Shown: piece by piece, positions 15,755-20,683 of the stretch | How the letters are laid out: each line of letters begins with the position of its first letter | Numbering within the stretch: the stretch's first letter is position 1 | NCBI GenBank assembly: GCA_002309635.1 | Contig: DBXO01000036.1 | Span: 1-20,683 of the forward strand | Length of the DNA: 20,683 nt | Origin: Ruminococcus flavefaciens | Lineage (GTDB): Bacteria > Bacillota > Clostridia > Oscillospirales > Ruminococcaceae | Reading direction: 5' to 3' | Made by a program: the position numbers and the translations under genes | The notes under the pieces: generated by a model | What the model saw: the letters and a program-made list of their open reading frames with translations, nothing else | Database searches by the model: none | What the model was told of the DNA's origin: nothing

Positions 15755-16084
15755 TCATAGAAGCTTTGAAAGTTTCTTTTTCAATAACTTCCAGATATTC
15801 TCCTGAGTCTGTTCTATCTGCTGCATATCTTCTGCATAAATGTTATCGGTAGCATTGATACGCTTTGCTATTTGATTGATATTTCTCGCTACGCCGGAAA
15901 TGGAACTTGCGATATCATTAAAAACAGAATAATCCACTTTGATTATCCTGCCTTCAAGAGCCATTTTTCTCATATACAGTGACTGATTGGTCATGTTCAT
16001 TTTACTCATTTTCAGCCTGATAGCTACAAGTTCATCATCATCAACATAGAAATTAATCATGTGTTTCCTTACACGGTTTGCCAT
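15755..16084 (-). CDS. mobC: MobC-like mobilisation (relaxosome) protein
   Basis: A 109-residue protein of the MobC family, the accessory factor that helps a relaxase open DNA at oriT during conjugal mobilisation. The N-terminal half (RKHMINFYVDDDELVAIRLKMSKMNMTNQSLYMRKMALEG) is a ribbon-helix-helix-type DNA-binding region. The C-terminal half contains the family motif ISGVARNINQIAKRIN followed by a helical tail. GAGGAGG 5 bases upstream supports the ATG at 16084. In related elements a relaxase gene usually follows directly, often overlapping the mobC stop; here only 143 bases separate it from the integrase start and no relaxase is present. The oriT-like region lies immediately upstream. Confidence 0.88.
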   Translation of the reverse strand: MANRVRKHMINFYVDDDELVAIRLKMSKMNMTNQSLYMRKMALEGRIIKVDYSVFNDIASSISGVARNINQIAKRINATDNIYAEDMQQIEQTQENIWKLLKKKLSKLL

Positions 16085-16129
16085 ATCTGCCTCCTCACAA
16101 AAATGTTTTTAAACTTCAGATAAAAGGGT

Positions 16130-16290
16130 CTGGGAATCTCCCAGTAATGTCTGCTGCCTTTAATGAGATTTTTCTTGAAAAATCGAAAGTGTAATGACAC
16201 AGGCGTTGCTTGCTCCCCTTCAAAAGAGCAAGTACAGTTTCTTCAGAAACTGCCGAAGTGTCTTTACAAAGGCTATGCTTGCTCCCTTCC
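16130..16290. repeat. oriT-like region: hairpins and a 35-bp direct repeat
   Basis: Three structures lie just upstream of mobC. CTGGGA/TCCCAG form a 3-base-loop hairpin (16130-16144). CAGTTTCT/AGAAACTG (16235-16242 and 16245-16252) form an 8-bp inverted repeat. It sits between two imperfect direct repeats (16187-16221 and 16256-16290, offset 69), which share AAGTGT at the start and GCTTGCTCCC near the end. Position next to mobC and a dyad flanked by direct repeats suggest an origin of transfer; no nick site is identified. Confidence 0.5.
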
Positions 16291-16442
16291 AAACTGCACT
16301 TCTGTGCCTGATAATTTTTTCGGGATTTTCTGAAAAGCTTAGAATACTTTTTCAATGAAAACTATCATTTCTGTTATGGCACAAGAGCACGGCTTCAGAA
16401 GAATTCTTTCCTTTCTGAAATTTCTAAATGGATTTCAAAATC

Positions 16443-16603
16443 GGTGTATTTGATGTATTTGATGTCTATTTGCCTGTATTCCGACGTTTCAAAATACATC
16501 TGATACAGCGGCGGTGTATTCGCGGTGTATTTTGATGTATTAGAAAACAGCCTGAAAATGGCTTAACACCGTATATTAATACACCGAATACACCAAATAC
16601 ATC
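16443..16603. repeat. Iteron-like array of GRTGTATT, possible replication origin
   Basis: Nine exact copies of GRTGTATT lie in 161 bases: plus strand at 16443, 16452, 16513, 16524 and 16534; minus strand at 16493-16500, 16578-16585, 16587-16594 and 16596-16603. Tandem copies are spaced 9 bp. The array borders the 3' end of the primase-helicase gene by 11 bases. Iterons beside a D5-type primase-helicase suggest the element's replication origin or a binding site of its own protein. This is inference. Confidence 0.6.
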
Positions 16604-16614
16604 ATTTTTTAAAT

Positions 16615-18060
16615 TCAGCTGAGATTATTTCTGTAAGTCGTATCCAGTCCGCGATATCCTCTGGCTTTCTTCACATTCCCGTGACTCTGAATATTGTTAC
16701 CGTATTCGATATTGTACTTGTTGTGATTCTGCTTAAGCCAGAAGTTGAACATTTCCTTTTTCATTGGATCGGTACTGTTAATAGCACACCAGTGACAATA
16801 GCCACTGTACAAATCTGCTGTGGAGCATTCCAGTGAAGGATCAAATTTTACAAATTGTTCGTCCTCTAAGAAGCCGATAATGTTGCTGCTGTCCTTCATG
16901 CTGTTCCTGAGATTTTCTGCTGTCCTTTCACTGATAGTAAAGCTGAAATTATTATCCATAAGTCTCCGCAGACCTTCCAGTGACCACAAAAGTATTCCTT
17001 CCTTTTCGGAAATAAATTTCTCAACAAGGAAAGGATCATCAACTCTGTTTTCGGGCTTTGGCTTTGTTGTGATGATTATCTGTCTGCGGAAGAATCCGTC
17101 GGACTTGTCCGTAAGAGATTTCAGCGAACCGTTTCCGAACGACATAAGCTTCGTATAGATATTTGCCGAGTAAGGCTGTATGCCTTTCTTTTCGATAAGC
17201 ATTTTTCCTTCATTTGTGATAATTGTTTTCAGCACGTTTGTCTCGGAGAGCTTGTCCATAATCATGTCATCGTCAAGGAAAAGATATGCGTTCTCAAGTG
17301 CTGCACGGGCAAAGCGGTTTGTTTCAAGAGTATACAGATTTCCCGAGGACATTGTTCTGCCGTAAATGTTTTTAAGCAGAACTCCGATACGGCTCTTGCC
17401 CTCTCCGCCGTTGCCTATCATGGTAAGCATTTTCTGCGCCTTTGTGCTCGGTATCAGCAAGTAGCCGAACCATTCCTGTAACGTGAGAATGTCCTCAGGT
17501 ATAAGGAGCTCCGACAAAAACGACAGGAACTTCTCGGGCGGAGCTGCATTAGGATTGTAGCTGTTATTGATACGTCCGAAGCAGAACTTTTTCTCGTAAG
17601 TGAACTCAGAAGTTTCTGCATTTAATGTTCCATTTAATAAGTGTATCTCATTAATATCTGGTACTATTTCTTCGGAATGTGCGTCCAGCTTCAGAGCCTG
17701 ACACAGCTTCTTTACCTTACCTGCAACTCCCTTTTGAATATACGGTTTCAGCTTCTCATAGATAAGCTTTTCAATATAGATATCCTCGATAACGCCGTCA
17801 AAGCCGATGAATTGATTGTTGATACAGATTATCCTGTGTTCAGACAAAAACTCCTCACAGAAGATTATCTCATTTACGCTCTTATCATCAAGCCAAACGG
17901 GAGCTGCATCTGTGGTGGAAGTGGTGCTTACTTCGGAAGCAGTATATGCGGTTTCATTAGCACCGTCCGAAGTGAGTTCTTCGGGCTCAACGTCTATTAT
18001 CGTAGGCTCTTCATCCGGAAATGACATATTCGCTGCTTCGTCCTGTGATACTATTTCCAT
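16615..18060 (-). CDS. Phage/plasmid P4-family (D5) primase-helicase
   Basis: A 481-residue protein of the P4/D5 primase-helicase family, an SF3 AAA+ helicase used for replication of plasmids, phages and mobile elements. After an acidic, Ser/Thr-rich N-terminal stretch (~1-60) it has the Walker A motif GNGGEGKS (216-223), Walker B YLFLDDD (~257-263), and the family region SFGNGSLKSLTDKSDGFFRRQIII with arginine-finger-like RR. The C-terminal winged-helix-like part follows. The N-terminal primase/polymerase domain of longer members is missing. The upstream CHC2 gene may supply part of that role. The start is uncertain: ATG at 18060 has a weak ribosome site and overlaps the CHC2 gene by 50 bases; ATG at 18030 or a longer frame from 18171 are alternatives. 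It is the last gene of the xis-CHC2-helicase operon. Confidence 0.9.
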   Translation of the reverse strand: MEIVSQDEAANMSFPDEEPTIIDVEPEELTSDGANETAYTASEVSTTSTTDAAPVWLDDKSVNEIIFCEEFLSEHRIICINNQFIGFDGVIEDIYIEKLIYEKLKPYIQKGVAGKVKKLCQALKLDAHSEEIVPDINEIHLLNGTLNAETSEFTYEKKFCFGRINNSYNPNAAPPEKFLSFLSELLIPEDILTLQEWFGYLLIPSTKAQKMLTMIGNGGEGKSRIGVLLKNIYGRTMSSGNLYTLETNRFARAALENAYLFLDDDMIMDKLSETNVLKTIITNEGKMLIEKKGIQPYSANIYTKLMSFGNGSLKSLTDKSDGFFRRQIIITTKPKPENRVDDPFLVEKFISEKEGILLWSLEGLRRLMDNNFSFTISERTAENLRNSMKDSSNIIGFLEDEQFVKFDPSLECSTADLYSGYCHWCAINSTDPMKKEMFNFWLKQNHNKYNIEYGNNIQSHGNVKKARGYRGLDTTYRNNLS

Positions 18061-18619
18061 AATATTCTCTGACTCTTTTTCCTGCACGTTCCAACACTTC
18101 CTTCCTGTTCTCGATAAAATCTTTTCTCTCTTCCTGAGTTCCGCTGATGAAAATATTACAGTAATTCTCATATTCGTCCTGATTGTTCAGGCTCTCCACA
18201 AACAGCGGACTGGGCTCTTCTCCCTGCGTTTGCGGAGCATATTCTTCCCGGAATCTGCACAGCAAATGATAATAGTCAGACAGTATGCGGAAAGCTTTTC
18301 CCTCTTTCTCACGCTGTGTCTCCCTCTGTATCACGGGTTTTATGAATGGTTCATCGCTGCTGTGTACGATACCGAAGGCGGAGCAGAGCTGTTTTGCAGC
18401 TTCGTACTGCGATAGTCCCGTTACCTGAGCTGCAAAAGCTACTGCATCACCGTGAGCTCCGCAGCCGAAGCAGTAATAATGGTCGTCATATAGCTTCATG
18501 GAAGGAGTTTTGTCATCATGGAAGATACAGTTTATCATTCCTCTGCGAGCGTCGATACTATACAGTTCCGCTACCTGCTGCATGGTAACACTTTCACGAA
18601 CCTTTTCAAATATGTTCAT
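18011..18619 (-). CDS. CHC2 zinc-finger primase-like protein lacking Toprim
   Basis: A 202-residue protein with a DnaG-type CHC2 zinc finger: Cys31, His34, Cys50 and Cys53 in INCIFHDDKTPSMKLY and YYCFGCGAHGD. These bind zinc and recognise the template in primases. The usual SLSQYEAAKQL-type helix follows. DnaG continues with a Toprim catalytic domain; here the remaining ~120 residues are charged and helical, with no Toprim motif, so it cannot make primers alone. It probably works with the downstream D5 helicase. Its ATG overlaps the stop of the excisionase-like gene (ATGA), indicating translational coupling. Its 3' end overlaps the helicase start by 50 bases. Confidence 0.87.
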   Translation of the reverse strand: MNIFEKVRESVTMQQVAELYSIDARRGMINCIFHDDKTPSMKLYDDHYYCFGCGAHGDAVAFAAQVTGLSQYEAAKQLCSAFGIVHSSDEPFIKPVIQRETQREKEGKAFRILSDYYHLLCRFREEYAPQTQGEEPSPLFVESLNNQDEYENYCNIFISGTQEERKDFIENRKEVLERAGKRVREYYGNSITGRSSEYVISG

Positions 18620-18819
18620 GCAGCATCACCGCCTTCGGGTTCATAGTGTCCGAAAACAGCTTTCATGAGAGCTTCCTCGGAAATGAGGTACTTCTTGCCA
18701 GCCTTGAAACAGGGCAGGTCTCCCGAAATACACATCTGCCTGATACGGTATTCCGTCAGTCCCTCGATAAGCTTCGCCGCCTCTTTGATCGTAAGCACTT
18801 TTCTTTTTGGTGTAGTCAT
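18616..18819 (-). CDS. Excisionase-like MerR-type HTH protein
   Basis: A 67-residue protein of the excisionase / helix-turn-helix_17 type: VLTIKEAAKLIEGLTEYRIRQMCISGDLPCFKAGKKYLISEEAL spans nearly all of it. It has the T-I-K-E-A-A-x-L recognition start and the G-K-K-Y-L-I wing. In integrative elements such proteins direct excision with the integrase or act as transcription regulators. It is the first gene of the operon xis-CHC2-helicase and may bind the TAGATGTGA boxes upstream, although that is not shown. The ATG at 18819 has AGGAGG 10 bases upstream, a rather long spacing. A longer frame from 18864 would start upstream of that ribosome site. Confidence 0.82.
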   Translation of the reverse strand: MTTPKRKVLTIKEAAKLIEGLTEYRIRQMCISGDLPCFKAGKKYLISEEALMKAVFGHYEPEGGDAA

Positions 18820-18968
18820 AGTTATGACTCCTCCTTTTAATAAGATCAGCATTGCTGCTGACATACGCTTTAAGCTGTATGTATTACAAGACGGCGAAAG
18901 GGACTATCATTTATTAGCCTACCGCGATTTATTATGTTTTCAGGTTACTTATGCAACGTTGCAATCCC

Positions 18969-18997
18969 ATTATAGCCAATAAAAACAGCAAAGTCAA
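18969..18997 (-). promoter_or_regulatory. Promoter of the xis-CHC2-helicase operon
   Basis: On the minus strand TTGACT (18997-18992) and TATAAT (18974-18969) have a 17-bp spacer. A TAGATGTGA box (18998-19006) abuts the -35 box on its upstream side. Confidence 0.78.
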
Positions 18998-19234
18998 TAG
19001 ATGTGACAGGCATACTCTATTTACAACTATTTCACATCTATTTTCGTATATACTCTACTTTTTCAGATGTAACATCTATTTTTGAAAAGATATATTATAA
19101 ACGGCTTTATTACGTTGATTTTTATTTTTTAATCGTGAAATCCAGCATCTAAAAAAAGTCCCTAATAACAAAAACTGACAGAAATTATTTTTTTGATGTA
19201 ATTCTTCTGAGTTGACTATAGATAGTAGATGTGA
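18998..19234. promoter_or_regulatory. Family of TAGATGTGA operator-like boxes
   Basis: TAGATGTGA occurs at 18998-19006 and 19226-19234 (plus) and at 19032-19040 (minus). A near-perfect dyad, CAGATGT-A-ACATCTA, lies at 19064-19078. The outer boxes touch the -35 of the minus promoter and fill the spacer of the plus promoter. They look like sites for one regulator controlling both directions. Confidence 0.6.
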
Positions 19235-19240
19235 TACAAT
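19212..19240 (+). promoter_or_regulatory. Promoter of the DUF6076-like gene
   Basis: TTGACT (19212-19217), a 17-bp spacer and TACAAT (19235-19240). The spacer contains a TAGATGTGA box right against the -10 box, a position where a bound repressor would block polymerase. Confidence 0.78.
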
Positions 19241-19270
19241 GAATAAAACAACTGCTAAAGGAGAATTGCC

Positions 19271-20386
19271 ATGACAGCTTTTTCAGCATATTTTAACGGG
19301 AAAACCATATACATAAACGGAAAAAAGAAATATGTACTGGGCGAGATACTTGAAAAGATACTGGACAAGCGTTATCGTGAGCTCGATAAGCTCTATTCGG
19401 AATGCAGACGATATGAAGCCATACTGCATTATCCCGAGGATATGCGTGAAGCTGATGAAAGTGAAGAGCTGTTTCAGGGAGCGATCTCTTTCTATGATAA
19501 AATAGAGCAGATGATAGCTAATACTCCTCCGTACAGCGCTATGGATATACAGCGTGATACTCTGCGGACGATACTCAATGAGCATATCTGGGCGTTTGAT
19601 GAAGATGAGTTGGGCGATGATGATGAGCTGAATGAAGATAATATAGAAGAGCATTATCATTTCTATGTACGTATTGGCTCAGGTGATATGGAAGATTCAG
19701 AACTTCTCAGGGATATTTACATACTTAATGATCAGTTAAAAGCCTTTGCATCGGAAATGCGCATTTTCATAGAGGACATTCTTCGTGTAAAGCGTACCTT
19801 TGAACCGTTCTTAGAGAAAATACACAGTGAAAGCCGTTATCTTGATAACAACGAAACAGCACAGGTTCTTGCAGACTTTAACGACGCACCTAAAAACAGA
19901 CTCTATCCGTATGAACGCTTAGAGCCTTCAGGAAATATGCAGTTATCCTACAAAGTTCTGAGACAAAGAAAAAACTCCGAGCTGTGTCAGCACTATACTT
20001 TCACAACACTCGGAGGCTATCTGTATATTGAATTGTTCAAAGGTCTGGAACTGCATTACCTTCCAAAGAAATGCGGTTACTGCGGTAAATATTTTCTTCT
20101 CACAGCAGGTCTTTTCTCTGACTACTGCACAAGACCAGTAGAAGGGATGGACGGCAGGATATGCCGTGATATGGGACACAGAAAGAAGTACGCCGACAAG
20201 GTTAAAACAAATCCTTACTGGAATATTTACAGCAAGGCTTACAAGCAGCACTACGCCCGCTATATGAAAAAGAAAATGTCACAGGCTGAATTCTCTGAAT
20301 GGGCTGATTATGCTCTTGAACTTAGAGATAAGGCTGAAAACGGTGAGATAGATTTGGAGGTATACAGAGAGAAGATAAGGAAGTAA
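19271..20386 (+). CDS. DUF6076-like zinc-ribbon protein of unknown function
   Basis: A 371-residue cytosolic protein, most like the DUF6076 group of clostridial accessory-genome proteins; the family call is from memory of its C-terminal pattern. Residues 1-250 are mostly helical and acidic (FDEDELGDDDELNEDN near 118-133), with no enzyme motif I know. The C-terminal part has a four-cysteine, zinc-ribbon-like site: Cys268 and Cys271 in KKCGYCGKYFLL, then DYC and RIC within the next 30 residues. A basic, aromatic tail follows (YSKAYKQHYARYMKKKMS) that could bind nucleic acid. AAGGAG 7 bases before the ATG at 19271 and its own promoter show that it is a real gene. It lies inside the element as a single cargo gene, divergent from the replication operon. 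Function unknown. Confidence 0.85.
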   Translation: MTAFSAYFNGKTIYINGKKKYVLGEILEKILDKRYRELDKLYSECRRYEAILHYPEDMREADESEELFQGAISFYDKIEQMIANTPPYSAMDIQRDTLRTILNEHIWAFDEDELGDDDELNEDNIEEHYHFYVRIGSGDMEDSELLRDIYILNDQLKAFASEMRIFIEDILRVKRTFEPFLEKIHSESRYLDNNETAQVLADFNDAPKNRLYPYERLEPSGNMQLSYKVLRQRKNSELCQHYTFTTLGGYLYIELFKGLELHYLPKKCGYCGKYFLLTAGLFSDYCTRPVEGMDGRICRDMGHRKKYADKVKTNPYWNIYSKAYKQHYARYMKKKMSQAEFSEWADYALELRDKAENGEIDLEVYREKIRK

Positions 20387-20431
20387 AGTATTATTCCAAG
20401 GTCGAAACTAATTCTGTTGTGATTATAGATG

Positions 20432-20446
20432 ATGCTTTTGAAGCAT
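20432..20446 (+). other. Small hairpin after the DUF6076-like gene
   Basis: ATGCTT and AAGCAT pair around TTG, followed by TTTAAATTT. It is a weak terminator candidate 46 bases after the stop codon; the stronger one is at 20488-20525. Confidence 0.3.
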
Positions 20447-20487
20447 TTAAATTTCATTATACAGACAAAACCTTTATTATTAATACA

Positions 20488-20531
20488 ACAATCCGCCTGA
20501 ACTAATGCAAGCTCAAGCGGATTGTTTCTAT
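20488..20531 (+). terminator. Terminator between the DUF6076-like gene and glutamine synthetase
   Basis: A 9-bp stem (20488-20496 with 20517-20525) and a 20-base loop are followed by TTTCTATATT on the plus strand. It could also serve the convergent glutamine synthetase gene, whose stop is 27 bases away, though the minus-strand tail is less T-rich. Confidence 0.65.
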
Positions 20532-20551
20532 ATTTATGCTGTAACTGTATA

Positions 20552-20683
20552 TCAAACTCCAAAGAGTAATTTGTCATATGCAGGGAACGGCCAGTATGTT
20601 TCAGATGTAACAACTTCAGCCTTGTCAGCGGCACTGCGGAGCTTTTCCATTGCAGGCAGCATAGTGTCGCGGACAAATTCGGA
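20552..20683 (-). CDS. glnN: Glutamine synthetase type III, C-terminal fragment
   Basis: The last 43 residues of a gene that runs off the right edge. The end TYWPFPAYDKLLFGV matches the characteristic C-terminus of type III glutamine synthetase (YWPFPxYxxLLF), preceded by the helix VRDTMLPAMEKLRSAADKAE that also fits. The enzyme makes glutamine from glutamate, ammonia and ATP in the cytosol, as a large dodecamer. Type III enzymes are typical of Bacteroides, Ruminococcus and related clostridia. The frame is open from 20683 to the TGA at 20554-20552. It is too short to appear as a full gene but is the first clearly chromosomal gene to the right of the mobile element. Confidence 0.88.
   Translation of the reverse strand, partial: SEFVRDTMLPAMEKLRSAADKAEVVTSETYWPFPAYDKLLFGV

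Larger units (their letters stand above)
18820..19270. other. Divergent control region between the replication operon and DUF6076 gene
   Basis: About 450 AT-rich bases without a convincing gene. It holds one promoter for each direction (18969-18997 minus, 19212-19240 plus) and a family of TAGATGTGA boxes. A short dyad, CAACGTTG, is at 18955-18962. The minus-strand leader from about 18962 to 18819 is roughly 140 bases with no recognised structure. Confidence 0.6.
14293..20480. mobile_element. Degenerate integrative mobilizable element in ssrA
   Basis: Between ssrA and glutamine synthetase lie an integrase (frameshifted), a MobC-like protein, an oriT-like repeat region, iterons, a D5-type primase-helicase, a CHC2 protein, an excisionase-like HTH protein and a DUF6076-like gene. 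This is the module set of small clostridial mobilizable elements, but no relaxase, coupling protein or transfer genes are present. The left end is set by ssrA. The right end is only bracketed by the DUF6076 stop (20386) and the end of glutamine synthetase (20552). Confidence 0.65.

Noticed and set aside
16116..16355. 79-residue minus-strand reading frame over the direct repeats
   Set aside because: It starts with TTG without a ribosome site. Its repeated GSK segments simply reflect the direct DNA repeats, so I read the region as a DNA site. Conservation at protein level would change this.
16443..16603. CRISPR array
   Set aside because: The repeats are only 8-9 bases, occur in both orientations, and have no regular 30-40-base spacers.
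17816..18415. 199-residue plus-strand frame opposite the helicase and CHC2 genes
   Set aside because: Antisense shadow of two well-supported genes; Ser-rich composition and no motif.
20602..20610. AGATGTAAC near the right edge as another operator box
   Set aside because: It lies inside the glutamine synthetase coding sequence and matches only part of the box; chance is likely.
20308..20676. 122-residue minus-strand frame at the right edge
   Set aside because: It overlaps both the DUF6076-like gene and the glutamine synthetase end in the wrong frame. The correct frame on this strand gives the YWPFP glutamine synthetase C-terminus.

Overview
The window looks like chromosome of a cellulolytic Ruminococcus-type Firmicute (Oscillospiraceae). 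The reasons are two secreted, dockerin-bearing plant-wall enzymes, consensus sigma-A promoters (TTGACA/TATAAT with 17-bp spacers) in front of most genes, strong AGGAGG ribosome sites, and a partial type III glutamine synthetase at the right edge. Taxonomy is inferred from gene content only.

Bases 1-14290 are ordinary chromosome. In order they hold: the 3' part of tRNA-Leu(CAA); a small CxxC redox-disulfide protein (DUF1858) divergent from a TetR regulator, with two palindromes set into overlapping promoters; an ArsB/SLC13-type anion permease divergent from a nitroreductase; a secreted beta-helix (GH141-like)-CBM6-dockerin protein; a MATE exporter; and a large GH43-CBM22-dockerin-CE1 enzyme. 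The two dockerin proteins are expected to attach to a cellulosomal scaffoldin and act on xylan: beta-xylosidase/arabinofuranosidase plus ester removal in one, and an unproven beta-helix glycosidase in the other. Next come a small unknown protein, smpB, a lipoprotein, an S66 LD-carboxypeptidase-like protein and ssrA (tmRNA). SmpB and tmRNA are partners in ribosome rescue and lie about 1.8 kb apart.

Bases ~14293-20480 look like a small, decaying integrative mobilizable element inserted at the 3' end of ssrA. It has a tyrosine integrase split by a one-base frameshift, a MobC-like relaxosome protein with no relaxase beside it, an oriT-like region, an iteron array, a P4/D5-type primase-helicase, a CHC2 zinc-finger primase fragment and an excisionase-like HTH protein. 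A divergent control region with repeated TAGATGTGA boxes separates these from a DUF6076-like zinc-ribbon cargo gene. I see no second copy of the tmRNA end (attR) before glutamine synthetase begins, so either the right boundary has eroded or the element was joined differently.

I find no CRISPR array, no insertion sequence and no recognised defence system. The least understood parts are the DUF6076 gene with its operator-like boxes, and the twin-palindrome switch at 360-415.
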